Assembly: GCF_000368925.1 (NCBI RefSeq)
Contig: NZ_KB849756.1
Location: 942,190 to 1,006,189, forward strand
DNA from: Acinetobacter bereziniae LMG 1003 = CIP 70.12
GTDB lineage: Bacteria; Pseudomonadota; Gammaproteobacteria; Pseudomonadales; Moraxellaceae
DNA length: 64,000 bases
Reading direction: 5' to 3'
Position numbers and translations under genes: made by a program. The first letter of the stretch is position 1. Each line of letters opens with the position of its first letter. Shown here one piece after another: positions 45,069 to 54,172 of this stretch. Under the pieces are notes generated by a model. The model worked only from the letters and a program-made list of their open reading frames with translations. It ran no database searches and was not told the DNA's origin.

Positions 45069-45415
45069 CGTTCATTCCTCAGCAGAAAATGATACAAAAA
45101 AGGTCAAACTTTTCAATAAAATGATAAATTTTGGCGCAAAGTATTTAATCGCTTTTGTGGACAATCCACAACCTTTTTTCAAATGTTTTTTCAAATAATA
45201 TTTAAATTCAATATGATAATTTCTAATCAAGCTATAAAAAATAGTCTAATTATTGGCATTTTATTCCATAAAATACACCTTGATTTTGATCTAAATTAGC
45301 GCATTTTTAGCGCTAATTTAGAGCAAAGATTTTCAACATAAAACATGCTAAAATCCGCATCATCGCTACGCTTTTACCCAGCTCTTGTTTATTTTTGCTT
45401 AAAGTCTTTAGTCAC
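45069..45415. other. Divergent intergenic region gdhA / rnfB
   Basis: This is a 347-bp A/T-rich region with the promoters of both genes. The only clear structure is a 13-bp inverted repeat, listed separately. Confidence 0.6.
45290..45322. promoter_or_regulatory. 13-bp perfect inverted repeat upstream of rnfB
   Basis: The arms TCTAAATTAGCGC and GCGCTAATTTAGA flank a 7-base spacer. The repeat lies about 94 bases before rnfB and 222 before gdhA. It has no T-run, so it is more like an operator or a leader hairpin than a terminator. The binding factor is unknown. Confidence 0.5.
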
Positions 45416-46216
45416 ATGAATTCATCTCTCTCCATCATTCAGCAAATAGATGCAATTTTGCCTCAGACACAATGTGGACTCTGCGGTCACCGTGATGGAT
45501 GTTTACCCTATGCCAAAGCCATTGTGGAAGGTGAAGATGCCAATAAATGTGTTCCCGGGGGACAACCTGTTGCTGACGCTTTGGCAGAATTGCTTCATCG
45601 AAATAAACTGATTGCAGAACCGAGTGTGTGGCCAATTCAAAGCGATGGTCGCCCGCAACGGATGAAGGCAGTGATTCGTGAAGATGAATGTATCGGATGT
45701 ACAAAATGTATAAGTGCTTGCCCTGTAGATGCCATTATTGGTTCAGGAAAATTAATGCACACCATACTGACAGATCTTTGCACAGGCTGTGAGTTGTGCA
45801 TTGCGCCCTGCCCTGTAGACTGCATCGACTTAGTTGAAGATATTCAACCCATCCCAAATAATGAGCAACGCCTATTCGAACAAAATGATTTACGCAGTCG
45901 CTACTATGCGCATATTCAACGTGAAGAAAAACAGCGTATTCATCGTAAAGGTCCTGTAGTTCGTGCAGAGATTGATACAGAGTTATTTGCACAGATTACT
46001 CAAAATAGTCAGTCTTTACCGACGATTGAAATCGTAGAAGCACCTCAAAAGAAACCCATCGTTACAGATGCGAAAACCACCATTGAACTGGCTAAACTAC
46101 GTACACAAATTAAAAAATTAGAAAAACAGCTCAGCGTACGAGCCGATCAAAATAAGCAAGATCAACTTGACCAATTATTACGACAATTATCTGTTTTACA
46201 AGGAGAAAGTGAATGA
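45416..46216 (+). CDS. rnfB: RnfB-like ferredoxin protein
   Basis: RnfB is the iron-sulfur subunit of the Rnf/Rsx electron-transfer complex. The 266-aa product has the Fe-S motif CGLCGHRDGC near residue 20 and two 4Fe-4S ferredoxin motifs (CIGCTKCISACPVDA and CTGCELCIAPCPVDC). It lacks the N-terminal membrane helix of classic RnfB and has a Lys/Gln-rich coiled-coil tail. No other rnf genes are near. The link to nth, overlapped as ATGA, matches the end of the rsx-nth cluster in enterobacteria. The ATG at 45416 is preferred over a TTG at 45395. Confidence 0.88.
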   Translation: MNSSLSIIQQIDAILPQTQCGLCGHRDGCLPYAKAIVEGEDANKCVPGGQPVADALAELLHRNKLIAEPSVWPIQSDGRPQRMKAVIREDECIGCTKCISACPVDAIIGSGKLMHTILTDLCTGCELCIAPCPVDCIDLVEDIQPIPNNEQRLFEQNDLRSRYYAHIQREEKQRIHRKGPVVRAEIDTELFAQITQNSQSLPTIEIVEAPQKKPIVTDAKTTIELAKLRTQIKKLEKQLSVRADQNKQDQLDQLLRQLSVLQGESE

Positions 46217-46890
46217 CTGTAAAAAATATGACAAAAAAACAGATTCAAATTTTCTTTGAAAGACTTCGTGAACAACGTCCAAATCCAAAAACTGAACTGA
46301 ATTATTCCACACCATTTGAACTTTTGGTTGCTGTAACACTTTCAGCTCAAGCAACAGATGTCAGTGTCAACAAAGCCACCGATAAATTATTTCCTGTTGC
46401 CAATACTCCTGAACAAATTTATGCATTGGGTGTGGAAGGCTTAAAGGAATATATTAAAACCATTGGTTTATATAATTCCAAAGCAGAAAATGTCATTAAA
46501 GCATGTAAAATTTTGATTGAGAAACATAACAGCCAAGTTCCTGATAATCGTGCTGATTTAGAAGCATTGCCCGGGGTGGGGCGTAAAACAGCAAATGTTG
46601 TCTTGAATACAGCCTTTGGTCAAGCCACCATGGCTGTTGACACACATATTTTTCGTGTAGGTAATCGCACAGGGCTTGCTGTCGGTAAAAATGTGCTTGA
46701 GGTTGAGCATCGTCTGATCAAAGTGATTCCAAAAGAATTTATCATCGACTCTCATCATTGGCTTATTTTACATGGTCGTTACTGTTGCATCGCGCGCAAG
46801 CCAAAATGTCATGAATGTGTGGTATCAGACGTTTGCAATTGGCCTGATAAATTTGAGTTTGGAGCGACAAAAGAAATCAAATCGGCTTAA
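46213..46890 (+). CDS. nth: Endonuclease III
   Basis: Nth removes oxidised pyrimidines from DNA and cuts at the resulting site. The 225-aa product has the helix-hairpin-helix LPGVGRKTANVV with the catalytic lysine, the catalytic aspartate in VDTHIFRVGNR, and the 4Fe-4S cysteines CIARKPKCHECVVSDVC (C-x6-C-x2-C-x5-C). The start ATG follows AAGGAGAAAG and overlaps the rnfB stop. Confidence 0.96.
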   Translation: MTVKNMTKKQIQIFFERLREQRPNPKTELNYSTPFELLVAVTLSAQATDVSVNKATDKLFPVANTPEQIYALGVEGLKEYIKTIGLYNSKAENVIKACKILIEKHNSQVPDNRADLEALPGVGRKTANVVLNTAFGQATMAVDTHIFRVGNRTGLAVGKNVLEVEHRLIKVIPKEFIIDSHHWLILHGRYCCIARKPKCHECVVSDVCNWPDKFEFGATKEIKSA

Positions 46891-46950
46891 TTCAACCAGC
46901 CGCACCGTTGATAGCATTGAAGATTTGATTAATCATTGCTTTATTATCAC

Positions 46951-47190
46951 CTGAGTTCGATAAAAATCCTTGATGAAATATGATACTCGGAAACGTCATC
47001 CGCAACTGTTCGAGGCAGGACTACTTTTATAAGATATTGTTTCTGCGACTGATTAAATATCTTGCTGGTGGTTGACGAGTTTTGCGGTGAGCCGCAGGCT
47101 GATCCAAAAAATGGATGAAAACTCAGCAAGACTCCGCACAGATTTATTTTTTTCAATAAGTTAAAGGTATGGTTGCGTCGAACTCACGTT
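46951..47190. mobile_element. Possible MITE-like element with terminal inverted repeats
   Basis: This roughly 235-bp non-coding segment lies between nth and the SH3 gene and has higher G+C than its surroundings. It is bounded by ACCTGAGTTCGA at the left (about 46950-46961) and TCGAACTCACGT at the right (about 47178-47189), inverted repeats of 12 bases with one mismatch. No open frame and no clear target duplication are visible. It may instead be an RNA gene or a decayed gene. Confidence 0.4.
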
Positions 47191-47235
47191 AGTATAAAAT
47201 TTTTATGCTAAAATAATGACTTAGTATAATTTCTA

Positions 47236-47586
47236 TTAAATTTGATTGAGTACCTCTAACGGCACCCAACCTGATTGCCCATCAGACGATCTACTACACC
47301 ACATCCAACCATTTAATTGCTCTTCGCCGACCAATAGATCGCCCTGATCTACATTTAACTCTTTCGCTGTATAATCCGCTTTTGCATAGCCTTGAAGCTT
47401 ATCAACCCATTCAATGATTTGTGCAGGAACCCAGCCCTCTAATCCGTCATCAACTTTGCAGAAATACCAATTGTCCCAATTCTCCGAGCCTTGATATTTT
47501 TCTCCTATCTTTAGCAAAGCCCCCTTTGAAAAAGTAATCGGCGCTATATATTCACTTCTGTGTTTAGCTATGGCAATCCATTTCAT
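47236..47586 (-). CDS. Protein with two SH3-like domains
   Basis: This 116-aa cytoplasmic protein has two SH3-type beta-barrels, each ending in the G-W-V-P pattern (LEGWVPAQIIEW at about residue 60; QSGWVPLEVL near the end) and each with an acidic RT-loop-like part. Such proteins may bind peptides, but the partner is not known. I start at the ATG at 47586 (MKWIAIAKH), since the longer open frame upstream has no family-like sequence. Confidence 0.78.
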   Translation of the reverse strand: MKWIAIAKHRSEYIAPITFSKGALLKIGEKYQGSENWDNWYFCKVDDGLEGWVPAQIIEWVDKLQGYAKADYTAKELNVDQGDLLVGEEQLNGWMWCSRSSDGQSGWVPLEVLNQI

Positions 47587-47758
47587 TTTGATCGTCTTTT
47601 TATAATAGTGTGCTTTAAATATAACATGTAGCTTGATAGAAAAAGTATTTATAATTATTTGCTTACATCTTTCAATCAGCAAAACTCATCTGTTTTGAAT
47701 ATTGAACATCCATGATGGATAAGAATGTATTTACCCCTCAGTATTTATCCTTGATGCT

Positions 47759-47974
47759 TTATTTTTTATTTTCCAAATCTTTCTTCATTTTTTCGAGTCG
47801 TTTCCATTCCTCTGCCACTTGAGGATGAACTTGGTATTCACCTGTTTTTCTCATCTCGTGGCGTTGTTGCATTTCTTCTTTTTGCGCTTTGCGTAACAAT
47901 TTAAAGCTCATATACAACAAGCCCAATAAAACCAGAACACTGATAATGACCAAGGCAATTAATAAAAGCTTCAT
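47759..47974 (-). CDS. Small single-pass membrane protein
   Basis: This 71-aa protein has one N-terminal hydrophobic helix (about residues 3-24) and a charged Lys/Glu/Arg-rich cytoplasmic tail likely to be helical. The function is unknown. The ATG at 47974 is used; a GTG four codons upstream is in frame. It lies just behind the adk terminator. Confidence 0.65.
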   Translation of the reverse strand: MKLLLIALVIISVLVLLGLLYMSFKLLRKAQKEEMQQRHEMRKTGEYQVHPQVAEEWKRLEKMKKDLENKK

Positions 47975-47991
47975 GCTAAATGTCACGCTAA

Positions 47992-48026
47992 CAAAAAAAG
48001 AGACCTAATATGAATCAGGTCTCTTC
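47992..48026 (-). terminator. Intrinsic terminator of adk
   Basis: The stem AAGAGACCT / AGGTCTCTT with an 11-base loop is followed on the minus strand by a run of seven T. Confidence 0.9.
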
Positions 48027-48065
48027 GATTGTCAAAACTTTAAGGTCAAGTTTTAACTTAAAGGA

Positions 48066-48719
48066 TTATTTATCTAAAATAGCAAATAAATCTTTTTGAA
48101 CGTCTTCGATTCCACGCAAGCCGTTTAATTTATTATAAGTCGGTGCATTTTCTCCAGAAGCTGCACGACCTTGATAGAAACCTACCAATTGTTCAGTTTC
48201 ATTGTGATAAGAACCTAAACGCTTGCGAATGGTTGCTTCTTCATCATCTGGACGTTGAACAAGATCTTCACCTGTCTCATCATCTTTACCTTCCACTTTA
48301 GGTGGATTATAGATCGTATGATAAACACGACCAGATGCTGGATGTTGGCGACGACCAGAAAGGCGTTTTACGATTTCTTCATCAGGCACTTCTATTTCGA
48401 TCACATGATCGATCGTGATGCCTTCATTTTCCAAAGCTTCAGCTTGCGGAATCGTACGAGGGAAACCATCGAAGATACAACCATTCACGCAGTCAGGTTG
48501 TGCAATACGTTCTTTTACTAGACCGATAATAAGCTCATCAGATACTAGACCGCCTGACTCCATTACACTTTTAGCTTTAAGACCTAATTCAGTACCTTCA
48601 CGAATCGCAGCACGGAGCATATCACCGGTTGAAATTTGTGGGATATTGTAGCGCTTACAGATCAACTGAGCTTGTGTACCTTTACCTGCTCCAGGTGGTC
48701 CGAGTAATATAATGCGCAT
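48066..48719 (-). CDS. adk: Adenylate kinase
   Basis: Adk interconverts AMP + ATP and 2 ADP. The 217-aa product has the P-loop GPPGAGKGTQ at about residues 7-16, the AMP-binding FDGFPRTIPQAEAL, and a long-form LID domain (GRRQHPASGRVYHTIYNPP) without the four zinc cysteines. Length and motifs are standard for gammaproteobacteria. Confidence 0.97.
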   Translation of the reverse strand: MRIILLGPPGAGKGTQAQLICKRYNIPQISTGDMLRAAIREGTELGLKAKSVMESGGLVSDELIIGLVKERIAQPDCVNGCIFDGFPRTIPQAEALENEGITIDHVIEIEVPDEEIVKRLSGRRQHPASGRVYHTIYNPPKVEGKDDETGEDLVQRPDDEEATIRKRLGSYHNETEQLVGFYQGRAASGENAPTYNKLNGLRGIEDVQKDLFAILDK

Positions 48720-48802
48720 AAAAAAACATCCTCATTTAAAACAATATTTATGATACCGTTTGCCATGACAAATTAAAACTTATCATCGTAATGGCATCAA
48801 AT

Positions 48803-50119
48803 TTATAAGAAAGCCACAAATAAATGTATTAAACCAGCAAAGAATCCAGTGACACCACCCAGTACAATCAAAATCCATTCGTCTTCCTGAAATGCAGGAC
48901 GTAACAAATTTTGAAACTCTTTCGGCGTTAACTCTCTAATCCGCTCTTTAAACATTTGAAAAATTTTCTGTGCACGGCTCGCATTAAACGCTGGGTCGCA
49001 AACAGGCACCATCGTAATTTCAATTGATCGATCAATCAAGTCTGTCTTGAGTTTTGCATACTCTTTTGGTCCCAAAGACAATTGTAAAGACGTACGAACC
49101 AATGGAGTTTCCATAATTTCGTTAATATGACGCTTCACAATACGGCGCGTTTTATCTTTCTTTGGACCATACATCATTTCTGTCATGATCGATTTTAACG
49201 TAATGAGGTCTTCAGTCACTACACTTGCAAAGACTTCTGACACTTCTTCTTGGCGTTTCATAAACGCGCCCTGAACATTATATGTGCCTATTCGAGGAAT
49301 AACAGGTTTAATCCATGGAAATTTTCGATTTTTTGTACGTTCAAAAAATTGTGGGTAACGAATGTAATGCGGTTCTATAGGGTTAAATACCATCCAGATT
49401 GCAATCCAGTTGGTGAGAAACCCCCACACTGCTGCAAAGAACGGAACAGTCCAATGTTGTGGTACAAAAACGTACACAAACATTTGAAAAATACCAAAAA
49501 AACTTCCAATAACAGCACTAATATGCCAAATAAAATTAATTTCTTTCTGACCGACTTTTAAAAACATACGCACCATCAAACGGCGGTCACCTTCCATTTG
49601 ATTGACCACCATATCACGCATATTGACCAGTGACTCAACGTTCATGGTCAGTTCGGTCACAAGTTCTTTTAAGGTACCTGGTAGTTGCTTATGTGCTTGA
49701 CCATAAATACGACGCTTGATGGAATAAGGTAAATTTTCCCATAATACAGCATTGCGATCCAACATCACTTCATCGATCAGATGCTCAAGTTCAAAACCGA
49801 CTTGCTCACCGATGATGCGCGCCATATCTTCTGGATCCATTGCATCCAGGAACTCACGCAAAGAACCCAATTTAGATAAGGTATTGTCGGTAATAATGCC
49901 AGAAATTCGTCCAGCTTTACGTGGCACAATGCCTTGCCAACCTACGGGTAAAGGACCTAAATGAAATCCCCAAAACGTAATTGGATAGAATACCATTTTC
50001 AGTGCCATCCAAACGTGTGCCCAAGTTACAAAGGCAGTCACAGGAATGATACTTAAGATAGCAAGATGATCGGGTCTAGCCGTAAAAGCGTGCCACAAAC
50101 CATTAACGTATTCCAACAT
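48803..50119 (-). CDS. DUF445 family membrane protein
   Basis: This 438-aa protein of the DUF445 (YheB/YjiN-related) family has N-terminal helices near 15-50 (ILSIIPVTAFVTWAHVWMALKMVFYP), the conserved GWQGIVPRKAGR and VTEDLITLKSIM regions, helices in the middle (about 195-255), and a C-terminal helix (ILIVLGGVTGFFAGLIHLFVAFL). It appears duplicated internally, as is usual for the family. The function is unknown. Confidence 0.85.
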   Translation of the reverse strand: MLEYVNGLWHAFTARPDHLAILSIIPVTAFVTWAHVWMALKMVFYPITFWGFHLGPLPVGWQGIVPRKAGRISGIITDNTLSKLGSLREFLDAMDPEDMARIIGEQVGFELEHLIDEVMLDRNAVLWENLPYSIKRRIYGQAHKQLPGTLKELVTELTMNVESLVNMRDMVVNQMEGDRRLMVRMFLKVGQKEINFIWHISAVIGSFFGIFQMFVYVFVPQHWTVPFFAAVWGFLTNWIAIWMVFNPIEPHYIRYPQFFERTKNRKFPWIKPVIPRIGTYNVQGAFMKRQEEVSEVFASVVTEDLITLKSIMTEMMYGPKKDKTRRIVKRHINEIMETPLVRTSLQLSLGPKEYAKLKTDLIDRSIEITMVPVCDPAFNASRAQKIFQMFKERIRELTPKEFQNLLRPAFQEDEWILIVLGGVTGFFAGLIHLFVAFL

Positions 50120-50179
50120 GCATGACTCTCGTATTTATTTCTATTGGCGGTCGAAGGATCTGTATAAAATCATAAAATT

Positions 50180-50719
50180 TTAAAAACCTACACTTAAAGT
50201 ATAAGCGAATTGTATCTGAGGGCGAGTTTCCAAGATCATATCTCCATTTTTATTATGAAGTTCACTTCCTGCACCCATACCTACACTGAATGTACTTATA
50301 CGTTCTTTATTCAATAAAACATAAGCGATATCAGCCCCACCACCATATTGAACCTCATCACTTCCGTCTACTTTTTTACTTTTAAGTGAGCCACCATACA
50401 GTCCCACATAGAATCCATTTTTGTCAGTGCCATTTAATGCAACAGGAATTCGATAACCCACTTGTCCAGCAAATGCATTGTCGCCATTATAAAAAGCACC
50501 TAATTTGGTATAGGCAATTCCATAAGGGTTGACCCACTCAGCATTGAAGTGAACGATTTGTTGAGTCACACCTGCACCAAAGTTCCATTTAGATGCATCC
50601 TCAGGCTTAATCTTCGCCTCTGGTAAAATTCCCTTCAAATCTGGCAAATATTCTTTAACATCAGCATGCGCGAAGTTTCCTACAGCGACTAATATTAATA
50701 AGGGAAATATTTTTCTCAT
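50180..50719 (-). CDS. Exported beta-rich protein, probable small outer-membrane protein
   Basis: This 179-aa protein has a signal peptide (MRKIFPLLILVAVGNFAHA) and a C-terminal half of alternating beta-strands ending in FAYTLSVGF, a terminal Phe like that of outer-membrane barrels. Gly-rich turns (GGSLKSKKVDG, GGGADIAYVL) support this. I do not recognise a named family. The ATG at 50719 lies 6 bases after GGAG. Confidence 0.72.
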   Translation of the reverse strand: MRKIFPLLILVAVGNFAHADVKEYLPDLKGILPEAKIKPEDASKWNFGAGVTQQIVHFNAEWVNPYGIAYTKLGAFYNGDNAFAGQVGYRIPVALNGTDKNGFYVGLYGGSLKSKKVDGSDEVQYGGGADIAYVLLNKERISTFSVGMGAGSELHNKNGDMILETRPQIQFAYTLSVGF

Positions 50720-50996
50720 TATTTTCTCCATTACCCCTAACGTTAACTTGGGTCGAGTTCTTTATCCTTAATGCTCGACTTTAACAGAATTATTTTAGCA
50801 CTCATATACAAAACACTATAAATTTAATGTCGCTAAGGTCAAATCCGCACCATGTGATCGAACATGATTTGTTCGAGTATTTAGTTAAAATAAATTTTTA
50901 CGAGTTATTTGTGTTTTTTACTTTTTAATCCTCAATCTAGGGTAAAATGTTTCGCCCTCGCATTCACCTATTTTCAGTATCTAAAGCCGACGACGT

Positions 50997-53063
50997 ATGA
51001 AGCAGCAGTTTCCTTTAAAAAATGTCCAACAAGAAAAACGCATCTTTCGGAGCCGTGTTTTTTTTGCGATTGGTATTGTTTCATTTTTTATGTGTCTACT
51101 GATTGCACGTTATGCTTATCTGCAAATTTTTCATCATCAAGAGTTTAGCGAAGCATCGGATAAAAACCGTATACGCTTACAGCCGATTGCGCCTGCACGT
51201 GGTTATATCTATGACCGTAATGGTATTTTATTGGCTGACAACTACCCTGTTTTTACTGCAACCTTGAGTAAAGCTGATGTCGAAGATATTGAGGGTACTG
51301 TTCAACGTTTAATTCCTATTTTAAATCTGAGTCAAGAAGATATTGACCGTTTTAATAGTCGTATTAAAACCTCTAAAAAAACCGAACGTGTCACCTTAAA
51401 ACTGAATTTAACTGAGCAAGATATTGCACGCTTCAGTGAAGTTAAATTTCAGTTTCCTGGGGTAGATATCGAAACACAGATGACACGTTACTATCCACAT
51501 GGGGAGTTATTTGCACATGTGATTGGTTATGTGGGTCGTATCAATGACAAAGAACTTAAATCCATTGATAAAGACAGTTATGCAGGAACCAACTTAATCG
51601 GAAAAATCGGTGTAGAGAAATCTTATGAAGATTTATTACATGGTGTTCCAGGTTATGAATCTATTGAAGCCGATGCGCACGGGAATGTGCTACGCCATTT
51701 AGGTCGTAAAGAATCAACGCGTGGTAATGATCTCTATCTTTCACTTGATTATGGTTTACAAACTGTAGCAGCTGAACAACTGAAAGACCGTCGTGGCGCT
51801 ATTGTTGCTATTGATCCTCGTACAGGTGAGATTCTAGCACTCGTCTCCAGTCCAAGCTTTAACCCCAATTTATTTGTCACTGGGATCGGGCATGATGACT
51901 ATACTGCCTTGCGTGATAATCTCGATCAACCGCTTTATAACCGTGCTGTTCAAGGAACTTATCCGCCGGGTTCAACCATCAAGCCAATGGAAGGATTAGG
52001 GGGAATTCACTTTAAAACTGTGGATTGGGGCACTGCTATTTCTGATCCAGGTTATTTCCATTTACCTGGCGACTCGCATAAATTCCGTGACTGGAAAAAA
52101 ACAGGACACGGCTCTGTCAATTTACATAAATCCATCGTCGTTTCTTGTGATACCTATTTCTACATTTTGTCTTATCAAATGGGTATCGACCGTATGAACG
52201 AGTGGATGCGCCAATTTGGTTTTGGCGAAAAAACTGGAGTAGATTTACCGAGTGAAAGTACAGGACTTTATCCAAGCCCAGAATGGAAAATGCGTACCCG
52301 TAAGAGCAAATGGCTCAAGGGTGAAACGATTTCTGTGAGTATTGGACAAGGTGCATTTACTGCAACACCTTTACAGCTTGCTATGGCAACGGCGATTACC
52401 GCCAATCATGGTGCGCATGTAACACCACATGTTTTACGCGAATCCAAAGGTGCAAAAAAACATCCTGTGCATAACGCACCTACAGGAAAAATCAATTTTA
52501 GCGGTACCGATGATGACTGGGTCAAAATGCGTGACGCAATGGTGGACGTGATTCAATCTGGTACAGGTCGTGGTATTCGTACACCAATGTATCAAATTGC
52601 AGGTAAAACAGGGACGGCGCAGGTCAAGAGTATTGCTCAAGGAAAACGTTATAACGAAGCTGCACTTACAGCTCGTCAGCTCGATCACGGTCTATTTGTT
52701 GGCTTTGCGCCTGCTGAAAATCCTGAAATTGCCATTGCAGTGATTTGGGAAAATGGTCGTCATGGGGGTTCTGCTGCAAAAATTGCCCGTCCAGTTTTTG
52801 ATTATTGGCTATTAACACGTAAGAAAAATCCAATTGCTCCACTCAATCATCAGGTCAGTGGCGGTTTAATGACTGCTGGGATCAAACCGGGTGAATTGCC
52901 GAGTGGTGATGTTTCACTTGCAGCTGATCCAAATGCAATGCCTAAACCAAAGCCAAACTCAGCAACCAATTCAGCGCAGAATCATAGCAATACTCAAGGG
53001 CATAGAAACAATACTCCGCAACCAGCTACCGCACCATCTAATGAGGCTGATATCAGTGAATAA
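50997..53063 (+). CDS. mrdA: Penicillin-binding protein 2
   Basis: PBP2 is the transpeptidase of the elongation machinery that keeps the rod shape, working with RodA. The 688-aa product has an N-terminal helix (about 20-42), a pedestal domain, and the penicillin-binding motifs: STIK (Ser326-Lys329), SCD a little later (SCDTYFYIL) and KTGTA at Lys537. A low-complexity Pro/Asn/Gln-rich tail follows the catalytic domain. It overlaps rsmD by 8 bases. Confidence 0.95.
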   Translation: MKQQFPLKNVQQEKRIFRSRVFFAIGIVSFFMCLLIARYAYLQIFHHQEFSEASDKNRIRLQPIAPARGYIYDRNGILLADNYPVFTATLSKADVEDIEGTVQRLIPILNLSQEDIDRFNSRIKTSKKTERVTLKLNLTEQDIARFSEVKFQFPGVDIETQMTRYYPHGELFAHVIGYVGRINDKELKSIDKDSYAGTNLIGKIGVEKSYEDLLHGVPGYESIEADAHGNVLRHLGRKESTRGNDLYLSLDYGLQTVAAEQLKDRRGAIVAIDPRTGEILALVSSPSFNPNLFVTGIGHDDYTALRDNLDQPLYNRAVQGTYPPGSTIKPMEGLGGIHFKTVDWGTAISDPGYFHLPGDSHKFRDWKKTGHGSVNLHKSIVVSCDTYFYILSYQMGIDRMNEWMRQFGFGEKTGVDLPSESTGLYPSPEWKMRTRKSKWLKGETISVSIGQGAFTATPLQLAMATAITANHGAHVTPHVLRESKGAKKHPVHNAPTGKINFSGTDDDWVKMRDAMVDVIQSGTGRGIRTPMYQIAGKTGTAQVKSIAQGKRYNEAALTARQLDHGLFVGFAPAENPEIAIAVIWENGRHGGSAAKIARPVFDYWLLTRKKNPIAPLNHQVSGGLMTAGIKPGELPSGDVSLAADPNAMPKPKPNSATNSAQNHSNTQGHRNNTPQPATAPSNEADISE

Positions 53064-53616
53064 TAAAGTGAAAAACCAATTAAGAATTATTGGTGGAGAA
53101 TGGAAACGACGTGTTCTCCCTTTTGCTGATATTGAGGGTTTGCGTCCTACACCTGACCGTGTTAGAGAAACTTTATTTAACTGGTTGATGTGGGATATTC
53201 AAAATACTAAAGTGCTGGACCTCTGTGCAGGTTCAGGTGCTTTAAGCTTTGAAGCATTATCTCGTGGTGCGCGTTATGTGGTGATGATTGAACCAAATCT
53301 TAAACAGGCAAAGTTTTTAAAAGATAATATTCAATTACTCAAAGTAGAAAATTGCCAACTTAAAATTCAGACAGCACAACAAGCGTTGTCCAACCTGAAT
53401 GAACAATTTGATTTGGTATTTTTAGACCCACCGTATAGTTTAAATTTGTGGGAAGAATTGGCTCAAAAAGTTGATCCATATTTGTCTAGTGACGCATTGA
53501 TTTACGTTGAAGCAGATCGTGCTTTAAATCAATTAAATTTACCTGCAACGTGGCAACTGCAAAAACAAACCAAAGCTGGTGTGGTACAGGCAGGCTTGTT
53601 TAAAAAAATAATATGA
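53056..53616 (+). CDS. rsmD: 16S rRNA guanine-966 N2-methyltransferase
   Basis: RsmD methylates G966 of 16S rRNA. The 186-aa product has LRIIGGEWKRR, the LRPTPDRVRETLFNWL box, the SAM motif LDLCAGSGALSFEALSRGA and the catalytic DPPY (FLDPPYSLN). I take the GTG at 53056 as the start because GAGG lies 9 bases upstream and the conserved region begins soon after; an ATG at 53041 is possible. It overlaps mrdA and is probably cotranslated with it. Confidence 0.92.
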   Translation: MNNKVKNQLRIIGGEWKRRVLPFADIEGLRPTPDRVRETLFNWLMWDIQNTKVLDLCAGSGALSFEALSRGARYVVMIEPNLKQAKFLKDNIQLLKVENCQLKIQTAQQALSNLNEQFDLVFLDPPYSLNLWEELAQKVDPYLSSDALIYVEADRALNQLNLPATWQLQKQTKAGVVQAGLFKKII

Positions 53617-53790
53617 TGGAGATTTGATCAATTGTGATTTATACATCATTTTGTTCTATCTAGCGCAAATTTATTTAAACTTGAATTTATTTAAACTTGA
53701 GAAGTAAAGCGTGGCAATAAAAGCTTTATATGATTAAACAATAAATTCATCGCATGAATTTGATTGATCAATTTGCGTATAAAAATTATA

Positions 53791-53820
53791 AAAAAATGGG
53801 CATTTACAGCCCATTTTTTT
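53791..53820. terminator. Bidirectional terminator
   Basis: The stem AAAAAATGGGC / GCCCATTTTTT with a 7-base loop lies between convergent rsmD and a small lipoprotein gene. Confidence 0.92.
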
Positions 53821-53829
53821 AATCAATAA

Positions 53830-54030
53830 TTAACGCGTTTTCCAATTCCAGTCACGATCATTGCGATCTCGATCATAGCGATCGCGGTCACGATCATGAC
53901 GATGATCCCAACGGTCACGATCACGATGATCATATCGACCATGCCCACCACGATGATCATCATCGTATGGTGCAACAATACAGCCCGTTAAGGAAACACC
54001 TAAAACACCGAGTAAAATAATTTTCTTCAT
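53830..54030 (-). CDS. Small Asp/Arg/His-rich lipoprotein
   Basis: This 66-aa lipoprotein has a lipobox (LTGCIVAP). Nearly all the rest is Asp, Arg and His with some Tyr, Gly and Trp, in DRDR- and DHRH-like patterns. The mix of acidic residues and histidines could bind metal ions, or the strip of alternating charges could bind polymers. No family is recognised. The second of two tandem ATGs is used as the start. Confidence 0.7.
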   Translation of the reverse strand: MKKIILLGVLGVSLTGCIVAPYDDDHRGGHGRYDHRDRDRWDHRHDRDRDRYDRDRNDRDWNWKTR

Positions 54031-54172
54031 CATGACAGTAGCGCCCTATTCATCTTATTTTTGAAGCTTAACTGTGTAATGTGAAGTTCAACGCAAGCTT
54101 GTGTTTCAACGTGTAGTTATTTCAACATGATTTATTCACACTACTTATTTTTAGATAAAAAGCTATTTTAAA

